Shown piece by piece: positions 49,727-62,943 of a DNA stretch of 64,000 nucleotides (within the stretch, counting starts at the first letter, position 1; each line of letters starts with the position of its first letter). Below the pieces are notes generated by a model that worked only from the letters and a program-made list of their open reading frames with translations, was not told where the DNA came from and did not search any database. The position numbers and the translations under genes are program-made. The stretch is from Diphasiastrum complanatum. Its lineage: Eukaryota; Streptophyta; Lycopodiopsida; Lycopodiales; Lycopodiaceae. Location of the stretch: positions 14,324,221 through 14,388,220 of the forward strand of contig CM055097.1 in assembly GCA_029204225.1 (NCBI GenBank), written 5' to 3'.

Positions 49727-51745
49727 CTTAGGGTATTTTGGAAAATTATGAGATATAGATCCGGATCCCAAATGGTATGTCACTATCTACAAAATCTGGA
49801 AGGCCTTAAATCTATTTCTCTATTATTTTAAACCTCTACTTTTTAGGAATTTCTTATATACGAGACAATTGGATTGAGATTCTTATAACTTTTTTCTAGT
49901 ATAGAACTTGGTTTTGAAGGACTGAAAAGTTATATGAAATTGTACTTCCATACAATGGTGAATATAGCTTCAAATCTATTGATGTTTTCAATTGATTAAG
50001 TGAAATTTAGACTCCTTGAACCAAAATGATTATTTCTATTTGATAGTTGATAATTGAGATGTAATATTTCTATCACCCGAGATAAGATATTCTATGATTT
50101 GGAGGAAAAAGTCCAGTTTGTAATAGTATTGGATACTAATTATTGACTTTTTCAAATCTTCGATATCTTATACGTTGTCTCTTGAGAATTTTTTAATTGA
50201 AATTATGCAATTTCTTTTCAAAGGGGGAGAAGAAAAGATAGGAATAAGACTTTCAATGAACAGTTGTATAGATATTTGGGAAAAAAAAATCCAGTATGTG
50301 TGCAAAGGTAGGACTATCCAGTTAAAAGTTTATGTGAGTGACATATGTGGGTTATGGATATCTGCCAGTTTATAGCCTATGTTTATGTATAGGAACATAG
50401 TTGGATATGTTGCGTATGTATATCTTAATCTTGTGGATCTGCTATGTGTTTCCTATATACTGAGTTTATGTCGTATACTTAAACTAGTCAGATTGCATAG
50501 ACATATGAACAAGTAATGTGTGGAATAGTTACTTGCAAGTTAATGTCTCTTTCTGTGGAAGAGTAATTCATTAACTTATTTGTGGTTTAGAAGAGAATCT
50601 AAATGTGGCACCCAGACATTTAAGATTTCTGAATCATTTACAATTGACTTGAGTAATTGAATTACTCAGGATTGTTAAAAGTTAATGAGTTGAATAAGCA
50701 GTGTGAAAAGAATTCACCAAGAATTGGTTATTCTGATCTATATTGCTTATAAGACACATGATTTGTGTGTCATTAGGATTCATCTTTGAGAGTTGTGTGC
50801 ATAGAATATAGGAGAGTCTTGATATTGAATATTTCTTGATTGAGATATATCTAGGTTATTGACTGAATTGCAGTGAGCTCATATTGGATGACGAAGTCTA
50901 ACTAATATTAAGGATAACCACTGAATTCAGTTGGAATTCAATAGAACTTTGTAATATCTAGATGTTGTTCTAGGTGATTGTATAAAGTTTATAATGTTAA
51001 AGACAGATGTTTTAATGGTCTTTAATTACTTGGTTGATTGTAGAATTTGGAGCTCATAATCTGGCTAAGAATAGGATTGGAAGAATATTTCTGGAATCCA
51101 GTTATTTTCCTCATGGAAAAGATTTCAAAATGTTTCTTATATTTCTTGAGTGGTATGTTGTACATATACTCCAGTATTTTTTAATGTCATTAACTATGGG
51201 TTTGGAATCAGGTACATTATGATTGACAAATCATAAGATTCTAAATATTTATGATTGATGGATCATAGAGTGATATTGAAAGGTCATTAAATGAATATAG
51301 GAAATGTAAGGATTCTTAAGACAATGAGTAATTCTTGATCAATCGAGAGAGTCAAGGATTTAGATCTGTTATTTGAACCCTAAATTTCTTTACTCCAATG
51401 CATATTTGAGATTATGTACATCTCACGGGTACTTTCATTAACTAATTACATATGAGGAATTTGCTTTACTAAAAGATTGACTAAGTTAGCTTTTGAGCTT
51501 AATCTTCATGATTGATTGACTACCTAGTGTATCATGTAAACTTAGTTTATATGATGATGACAGTTGGATGTATTGAAGATTTTGCCCATTTTGAGGTCTT
51601 ATCGATCAATATACCTTTGGCCCTGAAAGAGTACTCTGAATTAGAGATGACCAATTGAGAAATCATTCTATCTCTCAGTGGTTGATTAGGTTGATTGGTC
51701 AAATTGAGGATAATGATTCATGGGAAAGAGTTAAAAGCATACAAA
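49727..51745 (+). pseudogene. Second chromovirus-like Pol 3' segment
   Basis: Repeats 39507-41235 in the same orientation: GGTATTTTGG-AATTATGAGATATAGATC at the start, GGACTGAAAAGTTATATGAAATT, TTTATAGCCTATGTTTATG and, at the end, GAGGATAATGATTCATGGGAAAGAG (chromodomain-like EDNDSWE). It stops before any LTR. It is inverted with respect to the LTR pair around it, so it is either a separate insertion or an internal inversion. Confidence 0.6.
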
Positions 51746-54497
51746 TTGAATCTTCTATCATTCTACCCAACACATTCCCTTTGGAATCACTGATGTCCCA
51801 TACCACCAGCTTTTCCTCCAAAAATCCTCTACATCTAGATCTGTTTTTCTCAAAAAGTCAAAAAGACTAATTAGCTATCCTATATCCAAATATAGGATCT
51901 AAATCACAACCAATTCCAAGAGATACATCTAACCATTGAAATCCCTCATGCTCCTTAAGTGTTATACAAAAAATACCACTCCACATTGTACCCCAGCATG
52001 GATGAGACGAAAATGTATCGTTCAAGTATAGATGAAATGCATCACGTGTATTCACTAACCCCAAAGGACCATGGATCCCAACAAAATCGAATACCATACT
52101 TTCCTAGATATCCAATATCTATTTCAAAATCGGTAAAAAGAACTTAATTCTTTTACAGATTAGAATTTCTCTTGGTTGTCTCAGTCATTATAAAGAAACA
52201 CTCTATAATGCCACAAATAGAATCCAAATTACTAGATTTTTGTATGGAACACCTTTCATCTGCCATCACTTGCAAGATCCAAATCCAATTGCAAAACAAA
52301 GACGGTTCCATAAATGGATTGTCTAACTTGCCACTCACTTTTCTCTTAGAATCTTCGATTTTTTGAAATTCTAATTAACATTTGGGAGAAGGAATCCAAA
52401 TTTCCAGAGGCAGCCTTATTGTTATTCTCATTTGCTATTAGTTATACTTCAAGAATCAAAAGTAGATTTACAAAAACTGATCCACTGGGTCAACCAATCA
52501 ACTACTCTACAAGCTTCCTCTCTTTCCTCCCTTCCAAATAAGATTCAGACTAAGAGCCCCAAAGTTGTACCAAGAAAAAGTTCAATTTGGACATCAATAA
52601 TACATAACTACAAATAAACTAGACAATTTTTTCATTAAGTGCCGCACTTAATTATTGGCAAATTCCCTTATGGATCAGCATAGCAACTATTCCAATAAGA
52701 TTTACATTATTCTTGGTCTTATTGATCCCAAAAAACAAGAAATGCTCCATATTAGTTGACAGATTCACAAAAATCTCCAACTAAAAGTGAAAGGAATTGT
52801 GAACTTAAATACTGATTGATTTCAACTTAGTAAGATCATTCACTTTATAAGCGATCTTGAACAAATCCAAAACATCCATGGTTACTTCAAATTTTACGCA
52901 AACTGAGATTTTAAATTCCGTTTGATATGGACCTAAACTGTGAAAATCGATCTAAAGCATCGACTTAGCAGTTTTACAATTACCATCACATTTCTAAAGG
53001 ATTCAAAAACATCCGGCATGCATCAGACATGCCATGCAGTGATTTCTAAAAAATCAAATTTTTTGCGTAAATTGCCTAGGACTTGGGAAACAACTTTTTG
53101 AACTAGAATAGCTAAAAATAGCTCCAAGCATGAAATGTTCTCAAATCAATCTACTGAACGCCCATGTACCATGGATCCAAATATGCATACAAGTCTATCT
53201 ATACATTTTTATCAACAGAAAAGCACTACATTGAGCTACATGCATGCATGCATTAGAACATTACAGAAAATTTGCAATTTTTAGCTCAAAAATTGCCAAA
53301 CTTTTGATAGCCATAACTTTCTCTATAGGACACCAAATTGGTTGCTGTAAAGCACAATACAGAGAGAAAATAGGTCTACAAGACACTTGGCACATTACCT
53401 TGCCACTTGGGATTCACACGTGTGACCTGTAACTGATCCAGATTCAAGTAGGAGGGCGCACTTTCTCAAGGTAGCATCTTCAAAAACCCATTTCCAGCCC
53501 AAAATGCATCCAATCAGAGATTACAAGCACTCTTCTAAGGTTCATTAGAGAGGCATAGAGGCTTCTATGAGGTCCAAAAGGCAATCATAGACCCAGATCA
53601 TGCAAAAAATGCATTTTTTTGACTCCAACAAGCAAAACTTTAACATAATGGTGCCTAAGCCTCACAGAACCAAATGGGATGCATGATGGCTCAAAAAAAT
53701 GGAAATCCATCATATATTTAAGCTTGTAACAAGATCCAATAGGTTCAGACCACCATTTGATAGGCATTCATGCTCAAAAGTCCTCAAAAATACACTATTT
53801 TTTGACTTTTTGAGACCCTTAATGGTGTCCAATACTAATCAAACTTCATGAAAGCATTGGTAAAGCTTCATTACACCTCTGAGAACGTGTGTGCAAAATA
53901 TTGGCCATGAAGTTTATGAAGAACCCCAAAATTAGTCCAAAAACCATAAAAAAAACCATGCTTTTTGACCAATTTTGACCATAATTTGTGGATCAAATCC
54001 ACAATTAAGTGAAATCAAACCCAAATCCCTATAAATCCATTAAATGCAAGCACTACAAGTTCTAATTTCAGTCAATTATGGATTCTCTAGCCCATTTCTA
54101 GCCCCAAAATCCTAATTTTTGGTCCAAAATCACTCTCTAAGCATCCTTTTGACTTTACAACCAACATGCAATCATTAGATCCAATCAATAATGACTGTAA
54201 AACAACAAGTACAATCTGAAAAACGTACTAGATCAGTAACAATGATAAATTCCAAGCCAAAATTTTTGATTCTAGGTGAAAAATCACAAAAAAACCATAA
54301 AAAATTCATTGATTTCCATCGAAATCTATGGAGAAAATCCATAATTATGATCAATAGGTTAAAAGTACACCAATTTTAGAGAAGCCACCTACTTGGAGAT
54401 TAATTTCACCACCTGGAAGTAACAAGCAAGGAGAAACACCAAAAAGCTGGGACAAAGCAAGAAGCAACGGGCCACCTTCTGATTGATGCAAATCCAA

Positions 54498-54509
54498 GCT
54501 CTGATACCA
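54498..54509 (-). other. Primer-binding site (initiator Met tRNA)
   Basis: The minus strand reads TGGTATCAGAGC, one base from the LTR end, as in chromoviruses. Confidence 0.85.
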
Positions 54510-54510
54510 C

Positions 54511-54822
54511 TGTAAAGATTGCCTAGTGAAGATCCATCTAGATTCTGTTGCAAACAACCAAAAGGACACCTGTGGAGCAAAACCACCCGTCAATACCTTA
54601 ACCACTTCACCCCCATGCCATGATGAATGAATGCAAGAGAGGAGGGGCTCCTGGCTACAAGGATAAAAAAATCCAATTGGTAGATGGGTGAGTTTTTACT
54701 AGTATATATTCTCTCCCATGAGAGAGAATATTTTTCTTAGGATCGCCATGCAACCTGGAATTGCAATTGACCTCCTATTCTTGTAGTATAGCAATCAAAC
54801 ACTATGCAAGTGCTCCTATGTC
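54511..54822 (-). repeat. Gypsy 5' LTR, truncated
   Basis: Matches the other LTRs of this family (TGTAAAGATTGCCTAGTGAAG, the tRNA-like block, CTCTCCCATGAGAGAGAATA), but the native 5' third is missing beyond about 54822. Confidence 0.75.
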
Positions 54823-55085
54823 CATGCTTCCTTCGAGTTAGATATTTTGAATGAGTCATGAAAACAATTATCAGAAATAGAGAGAGAAATTATCAGAAAG
54901 CATTCATCAGTGCAAACACACGTAAAGAAAATAGAGAATCTATGTATTAGTTATTGTGAATACAACGATCAAATCACAAATCCTGTGTCCGCAAATGGCT
55001 CATAGTAGCAATGCACTATGTGTTATGACCCTACTATGCTATTTACAAATTGAATAATTAGATCATAATGTTGTCTTCCAAGAAC

Positions 55086-55750
55086 TTAACTGACAGGATC
55101 ATTGTTGGCCATTGTTCTGGTCTCATCAAACTTGACGTCTCTAACTGTCTTCACTCTGTTTGTCTTTGGCATATAGATTCTGTAGTATGACGAATGATTG
55201 TCATATCCTACAAGATATCCTTGTTCTGCTTTCTCATCAAGCTTCTTTCGAAGCTTATCAAGAACATGTGCATATGCTGCACAACCAAAGATTCGAATAT
55301 GAGTCAGATTGGGTTTTCTACCCCACCATAGTTCGTGTGGTGTTGTATGAGGAACACCAGATTTTCCTGTCCTGTTCTGAATGTAGGCAACTATAGCTAC
55401 TGCTTCAGCCCACAGCACTCTTGGAGCCTTCGAATAGGCCATCATGCACCTGGTGGATTCCATGAGAGTCCCGTTCTTTCATTCTGCAACACCATTGTGC
55501 TACGGTGTATAAGATGTTGTCCTCCTGTAAATGATTCTTCGATCATTGTAGAAATCAGTGAATCGATTTGAGATGTATTCTCCACCTCGATCTGTTCTGA
55601 TCTGCTTCACCTTATTTTTTGTGCATCTTTTTGCCCAGTTTACATATTCTGTGAACTTGTCGAATGCTCTGATTTATTGTGAATGAAATAGACTTTGGCA
55701 AACTTACTGTAATCATCAATAAAGGTGATATAGTATTTCGAGCCTTGATT
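55086..55750 (-). pseudogene. Copia integrase fragment
   Basis: The minus strand from about 55740 reads as integrase core (YYITFIDDYSKFAKVYF, then GGEYIS-like and NGVAE-like segments with stops and frame changes). An open frame of 125 codons (55463-55086) follows with the integrase C-terminal region (VLWAEAVAIVAYIQNRT, IFGCAAYAHV, GYLVGYDNHSS, YRIYMPKTNRV). It ends at the next junction with no RT. Confidence 0.8.
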
Positions 55751-57340
55751 TACTTCCATTTGCAATCAACTACATTTTTGCTAACAGATAACTCGACAAT
55801 AGTCCAAGTTTGGTTTTTGATGAGAGATGAATACTCTCTATCCATACCTTCTCTCCACATATTAGAGTTTGACTGACTGAGTGCTTCTTCGATAGTATTT
55901 GGCTCTCGAATGATATAGCAATCAGATTCGTTGATATACCTATTAGGTGGAATGCGATCTCTTGTCGATCTTTTGGGAGACAAATAAGGCAGATAATCAT
56001 TTATTTGGTCTTGTTATTGTTGAGCTACAACATCTCCTTCTGATTCACTATTGATAAGTTGTTCATTTGAAATTGATGCATTCATACCCTCAATAGAAAT
56101 AGTCGAGTCGAAAATAGGAGTGTTCGATAGTTCGACTCTTTGAGCTTTGCCCTTGTCTTTGAGATCGATAAACTGATCCTCGATAAAGACGATATCTCGG
56201 CTAGTGAATATCTTCGATTCAATGAGATCATACAACTTATAGGCTTTATTTGAAGTCATATAGTCAGTTAAAATGGATATTATATTTGGGAGTCTAGCTT
56301 CTTCATGATCTCCTACGATATCTATGCATAGGCCATACATTCAAAAACTTTGAGATTCGATAATGAAGGTTTGGAGCCTGTCCAAACTTCATAAGGTATT
56401 TTTCCTGATAGCCCTTTAGTCGAGCATCTATTTAGAATATAGGCTATGGTGGAAACAACTTTAGCCCAGAAGAATTTAGGTAGTGTCGCGTGAGCAAGCA
56501 TACTCTTAGCCACTTCGACTTAGGTTCGATTCTTTCTCTCAACAAGTCCATTTGATTGAGGCAAATAAGAAGTAATGAATTCTTGCTCAATGCCTTTGCT
56601 AAGGCAATACTCTTCGATTCGGTTGAGATGTATTCTCTCCCATTCTCTGGCCTCAGTGCTTTGATTTCTTTACTAGTTTTGAGTTTTGCACACTTCTTGA
56701 ATTGTCTGAAGATGTTGCAAATCTCTCATTTCTATTTAATGAAATAAACAGCTGTTCTTCTCGAAAATTCATCAATAAAGGTAATAAAGTGTTTTGCACC
56801 AAGCAACTACAAAGCTTGCATCGGGACACATATGTCCGAATAACCAACATCCAGAACATCTTTTATGACTTGATTTAAATGGAATCCTATTCTACTATTC
56901 TAACAATGCAATTATGACAGACAGGGAGGTCAATCTTCTTGTCTAGATAATCGAGATCAAGTACTAAGGACTATGTAAACATGTTTGATACAGATGCATG
57001 ATTCAAGTCACCTAACCTATAGTGCCAAGGTAATGCTTTATTGAATAGAAAAAATATATTCAAGGCTTAACTTGTGTCAAAATGACAATGAATTAATCTA
57101 TATAAGTATCCAAGTCTCTTTCCGAGTGCAAGGACCTTATTTGTCCTATTGAGAATTTGGCATTGATCAGATTCAAATTCTACCCTATGACCTAAATAAG
57201 TAATTCTAGTAACTGATAACAAATTTGTCATTAACTTAAGTACATACAGAACTTCGAAAGTAACTTGAACAATAATGCTGGAACTTCAATCCTACAATGC
57301 CTTCACCTTTGATAGTGTGTGTACTATCTTTGCCAATTGA
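55751..57340 (-). pseudogene. Copia protease-to-RT relic
   Basis: In order on the minus strand: protease C-terminus/pre-integrase (57340-57050; LLSVTRI, LGKRLGYLYRL), the integrase zinc region (WHYRLGDLNHAS, C..C near 56910), a degraded core (56860-56560), the integrase C-terminal frame 56513-56322 (LPKFFWAKVVSTIAYILNR, PYEVWTGSKPS), a linker frame 56340-56014 and the RT start (55983-55750; IEEALSQSNSNMW, NQTWTIVELS, VDCKWK). Many stops and shifts. RT is cut at 55751 by the integrase fragment. Confidence 0.75.
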
Positions 57341-57344
57341 CTCT

Positions 57345-58488
57345 CCTTTGATGCTCTTGACTAGCTCCAAATTGCCACTTTTTCTTTTGTGTTGTTGAAG
57401 CCCTTTGAGATCAACCTCTTGATCATCCACTTTTCCATCAAAGCCATTGACTAAGATCTCTTTTCCAGATCCATTAGTTTCTGAAAAACCGTAAAAGCAT
57501 GCATCTACTTGCATAGCATCATCTACACAAGAAGATTCACCAAAAGATGTGAGAAATGCAAATTGAGTCACTTCCACTTGCTTACCCTTTGTGGAAAATT
57601 GCTTCTCCCTTGCATTCTTGAACTTAACAAAGACATCATACACTTCATCTTTGCTCTTTAGTAGATAGGTCCAAAAAATCTACTAAAATCATCAATAAAA
57701 GTTACATACATTTTAGCTCCACTATTGCTAATTGTAGTAATTCCATGAATATCCAAATGTACAATTTGAAAAGGCTTTGTAGATCTAGATGTAGATCTAG
57801 CATAAGGTAGTCTATGTGACTTAGACCACTTACTTTTGCCTTTGCCCTTCAATTTTTCCTTGATGAACATAGCTTCCTCTCCAACTTGAGATGTTGACGA
57901 AGATTCACCTCTTGCTTTAAGTCTATATTCTTCATTGATCAAGATCTCTTGAAGATCAATAAGACTTGGCAAAGTTCTTTGAATGGCAAGACTTTGTACA
58001 ATGTTAGCATGAGCATCCAACAAACCATTAAGAATAACTTGAACAAGCTCTCCTTCCTTAATGCTCGCATCAATGCAAGATAACTCATCATTCAATGCCT
58101 TCACTCTCAAAACAAAAATATTTGGACTCTCTTCATTCTTTTGCAAACTTTGAAAGATTTGCCTTCTTAGAGTCAACACTCTAGAAGTAGACTTGGATTC
58201 AAAAGGCCTCTTTAATGAATCCCAAACATCCTTTGATGAAGTACTCTTACCAACTTCCTTGAGAAGTTCATTGGTAACATTGATCTTTATCATGTGTAGA
58301 GCTCTTTTAGCTCTCTTGTCATACCTCAATTGTTCTTGTTGTGTTGCTGGCCTCTCCTCCAAACCTCCAACAATATCAAAAACATCATTCATCTCAAGAA
58401 GTGATTCTATCCTCACTTTCCACAGTAAATAGTTGCTTGATGTAAGCCTATCATTGCCTTCCAGCATGTATCCATTTGATGTAGCCAT
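57345..58488 (-). pseudogene. Copia Gag fused to integrase by internal deletions
   Basis: ATG at 58488 starts a Gag very like that of the intact element. After a Lys-rich KGKGKSKWSK (near 57825) the frame passes directly into integrase SHRLPYARSTSRS, so zinc knuckle, protease and pre-integrase are gone. A frame change at a T run near 57680 follows. A second deletion joins mid-integrase (KFKNAREKQF) to the integrase-RT linker (QFAFLTSF). The end carries the VDDQEVDLKGLQQHKRK module also found at 8.9 kb. Both deletions keep frame, and the first joins at a 7-base repeat present in the intact copy. It is not able to make a working enzyme. Confidence 0.85.
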
Positions 58489-59142
58489 GTTGCAATGACT
58501 TGATCCTTCTCTTTCAACCTGTTCCAATGCTCATAGCACTCTTGTGAAATATAACAAATGTTTCCAAAAATAAATCACAAAGATATGGAATCTCTCAATT
58601 CTCTTCTAGCACTTATATCTAGCAGATCAAGGAATGCTTTTGTACTGTTTTCAGCCTAAATTTCCAATTAATTAGGAGTAGTTAAGCTATCAAGATTGAA
58701 TGCTTGAATGTAGAAATCTTGATCAACCTATGATCTATCCTCAATCTAATGACTCCTACCACTTCCTAAGATTGAAACACTCTAATGAAGTTCAGTAATC
58801 TCACAAAATAGAGATCCAATCAAAATTTGGATTTTGACAAATCACAAAAATTTGAATACTTCAAATTCTACGTGCAATTGCCTAACATTTGATATAGAAT
58901 CATGTAGCCTCAAGTGAGACCTTCCTAATGCATCCAAAATTGACTATTTTCAACATGTATGGTGTGAAATCGGAATTTCTCAAACTCAGTAACCTAAAAT
59001 GAGTTTTGATCTACAAAAGATCCAATCTACATATGCAAGAAACTCAATTTTTGGGTAGAAGTCAATCTAGCATGCTCTAGCATTGATATCTCCTCTAAAT
59101 CCTTGATATATGTACTTGATCCTTTCATAATCTGCAACACAA
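58489..59142 (-). other. Copia leader
   Basis: Noncoding sequence between the PBS and the Gag start. It matches the leader at 31575-32160 (for example CTATGATCTATC-TCAATCTAATGA, ACATATGCAA). Confidence 0.75.
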
Positions 59143-59154
59143 GCTTTGATACCA
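59143..59154 (-). other. Primer-binding site (initiator Met tRNA)
   Basis: The minus strand reads TGGTATCAAAGC, one base from the consensus. Confidence 0.85.
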
Positions 59155-60071
<917 letters not shown>

Positions 60072-60690
60072 TAGAATCCACATGAAGTTTGCCTTTGCGT
60101 GCCGTGATCGTTCCATTATAGAATTCAACAAGTTCCAAAACAATACTTGGGACACTATGTCTTCTTCCTTGGCAATTGTAAGGAGTTCTTGAATGTTGCA
60201 AAAAACAATCATAATGTGTTTTATAAATTTAATGACAAGCTATTCTGTATGGACAGATTATGAAAAGATTCACTACTAATGCTGTTGATATGAATACCTA
60301 GAGTCATCCATATATTGGCGAGCCATTGTTGTCCATCCCAACACTCTCCTTGTGTGGTCAAATTTCACCCATGTGGCCCTCAAGTTCCCATGGCCAACTC
60401 TCCTCATATATTTACAACATCCGCACCAGATGTAGGTCCTTGTATTGACATCTTGAAAATGTAACAATGATTATCGGGCATATTGTCCTGGAAAACTACT
60501 GCCATGGAAGAAGTCATACATGGAATTTTTCTTTAATAGCATAACATTGTCTCAATTAATTTTGGACTTTCTCAAAATCCATTTTCAAGAATGGACTAGA
60601 GAATTTCAAGATGTTAATTAATCACAAAATAATTGAACTTTGACAATGTTTAATACTTGTCTTACAAAAGATATATTTGTTTTCGGAGGT
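60072..60690. other. Mostly featureless; one exon-like frame
   Basis: A minus-strand frame at 60467-60276 (core TYIWCGCCKYMRRVGHG, then a TTMARQYMDD segment, ending TAG) is preceded by a TTTTCAAG acceptor-like site. It reads like real protein but I cannot identify it. The rest is AT-rich. Confidence 0.25.
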
Positions 60691-62850
60691 CCACCCGCCG
60701 CGGCGAGTGCCTCTTGAATTTGAAAGAAAAATTGAATTTTTTTTTGACGTCCCTAATGCAGTCCTCTGCGGTTCCTAATGCGGTCCCAGTGATCCTTTGC
60801 GGTCCCTAATGCGGTCTCTCTGTGGCCCAACTGCGGTCCCTCTGCGGTGCTCTGCGGTCACTTTGCGGTCCTCTGCGATCCCTAATGCGGTCCCTAATGA
60901 CGTCCCTAATGCGGTCCTATGTGGTCCCTCTAAGGTCCACTCGTCGCTACCGCGACCCTCTACGGTCCTCTGCGGTCCCTTTGCGGTAGCTAATGCGGTC
61001 CCTCTGCTGTCCCTCTGCTATTTTTTGAGACAGTCTCTAATGCGGTCCTATGCGACCCTCTCTGTCCTCTACAGTCCCTCTTCGGTCCTCTGCGGTCCTA
61101 TGCGACCCTCTACCGTCCCTCTGCGGTCCCTCTACGGTCCTCTGTGGTCCTATGAGGCTCTCTACGGTCCTATGCAGTCCCTAATGCGGTCCCTCTATGG
61201 TCCTCTGCGGTCCTCCTGTCGCAATAGGATGTTCTGAGGTCTACGCTCCCTTTGCGGTCCTTTGCGGTCCCTCTGTGGTGATCTGCAGTCCTCCCGCCGC
61301 GACAGGAGGTTCTGAGTTCTACGGTCCACTGCGGTCCCTCTACGATCCTTTGCGGTCCCTCTGTGGTCCTCCGTGGTCCTCCCGCCGCGGCGGGAGGTTC
61401 TGAGTTATATGGTCCTTTGCGGTCCCTCTACGGTCCTATGCGGTCCTCTATGGTTTGATGCAGTCGTTTGCGGTCTGATGCGGTTGTCTGCAGTCCAATG
61501 TGGCATCTACGGTCCAATGCGGTCCTCTACGACCCTCTGCGACCCTCTACGGTCCTTTGAGGTATCTCTTTGGTCCTATGCGACCCTCTACGGTCCACCC
61601 GCCGAGGCGGGTGGAGCCTCCAAGATTGTGATCCTCCTCTGCGACCCTCTATGACCTCTGCGGTCCTCCTCTGCGACCCTCTGTGGTCCTCTGCGTTCCT
61701 CTGCGACCCTCTATGGTCCTCTGCGGTCCACCCTCTACGGTCCCTCTACGACCCTCTATGGTCCACCCACCACGGCGGGTGGAGCCTCCAAAATTGCGAT
61801 CCTTCTCTGCAAACCTGTACGGTCCCTCTGCGGTCCGATGCGGTCCTCTACGACCCTCTACTGTCATCTACGACCCTATGAGGTCCCTTTGCGACCCTGT
61901 ACGATCCTTTGAGGTCCCTCTCTGGTCCTATGCGACTCTCTGTGGTCTCTCTGCGACCCTCTATGATCCCTCTCTGGTCCTATGCGACCCTCTATGGTCC
62001 ACCCGCTGCGGCGGGTGGAGCTTCCAAAATTGCGATCCTCCTCTGCGACCCTCTACGACCTCTGTGGTCCTCTGCGATCCTTTACGGTCCTCTGCGACCC
62101 TCTACGATCCTCTGCGGTCCACCCTCTATGGTCCCTTTGCAACCCCTCTACGGTCCACCCGTGGCGGGGTGTGGAGCCTCCTCCTCTACGACCCTCTGTG
62201 GTTCTTCTCTGCGACCCTCTACGGTCCTCTATGACCCTCTGCAGTCCCTCTGGGGTCCGATGCGGTCCTCTGCAGTCCAATGCGGTCCTCTATGACCCTC
62301 TACTGTCCTCTGCGACCCTCTGTGGTCCCTCTATGGTCCACCCTCTACGGTCCCTCTACAACCCTCTACGGTCCACCCGCCACGGCGGGTGGAGCCTCCA
62401 AAATTGCAATGCTCCTCTGCAACAATCTGCGACCTCTACGGTCCGATGCAGTCCTCTACGACTCTCTGTGGTCCCTCTGCGACCCTCTGCGACCATTTAC
62501 GGTCCCTCTCTGGTCCTATGTAACCCTCTACGGTCCAGCCACCACGGTGGGTGGAGCCTCTAAAATTGCGATCCTCCTTTGAGACCCTCTGCGACCTATG
62601 CGGTCCTCCTCTACGATCTCTATGGTCCTCTGCGACCCTCTACAGTCCTCTGCGTTCCACCCTCTATGGTCCCTCTGCAACCCTCTACGGTCCACCCTCT
62701 CTGGTCCTATGCAACCCTCTATGATCATGTGCGGTCCCTCTGCGGTCCCTCTCCAGTTCTCTATGGTGCTATGCGGTCCCTCTACGATCCTGTGTGGTCC
62801 CTCTGCAGTCCTCTACGGTCCCTAATGCGGTCCCTCGTAGGCCTGGTGGG
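60691..62850. repeat. GC-rich satellite array A (TGCGGTCC units)
   Basis: About 2.15 kb built almost wholly of 8-12-base units such as TGCGGTCCCTC, TGCGACCCTC and TACGGTCCTC. Roughly every 80-260 bases a palindromic box of the type CACCCGCCGCGGCGGGTG occurs (near 60691, 60945, 61211, 61291, 61378, 61595, 61763, 61999, 62155, 62373 and 62535). The later ones are followed by GGAGCCTCCAAAATTGCGATCCTCCTCTGCGACC-like text. 61378-61397 is a perfect 20-base palindrome. Long open frames in all registers come from the repeat and are not genes. Confidence 0.93.

Positions 62851-62851
<1 letters not shown>

Positions 62852-62938
<87 letters not shown>
62852..62938. repeat. Microsatellite (CT)n at the junction of two arrays
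   Basis: 87 uninterrupted bases, followed by GTGTGT. Confidence 0.97.

Positions 62939-62943
<5 letters not shown>

Larger units (their letters stand above)
49633..54510 (-). pseudogene. Decayed interior of a minus-strand gypsy element
   Basis: The region lies between the 3' LTR (49148-49632) and a PBS/5' LTR (54498-54822). The first 60 bases from 49633 resemble the Pol end of the plus-strand copy in reverse. From 49727 to 51745, however, sequence runs in the opposite orientation. 51760-52640 has short minus-strand frames (for example 52097-51867, WIFC/GFQWLDVSLG words) that I cannot assign. 52640-54490 is AT-rich with no domain I recognise. Confidence 0.4.
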
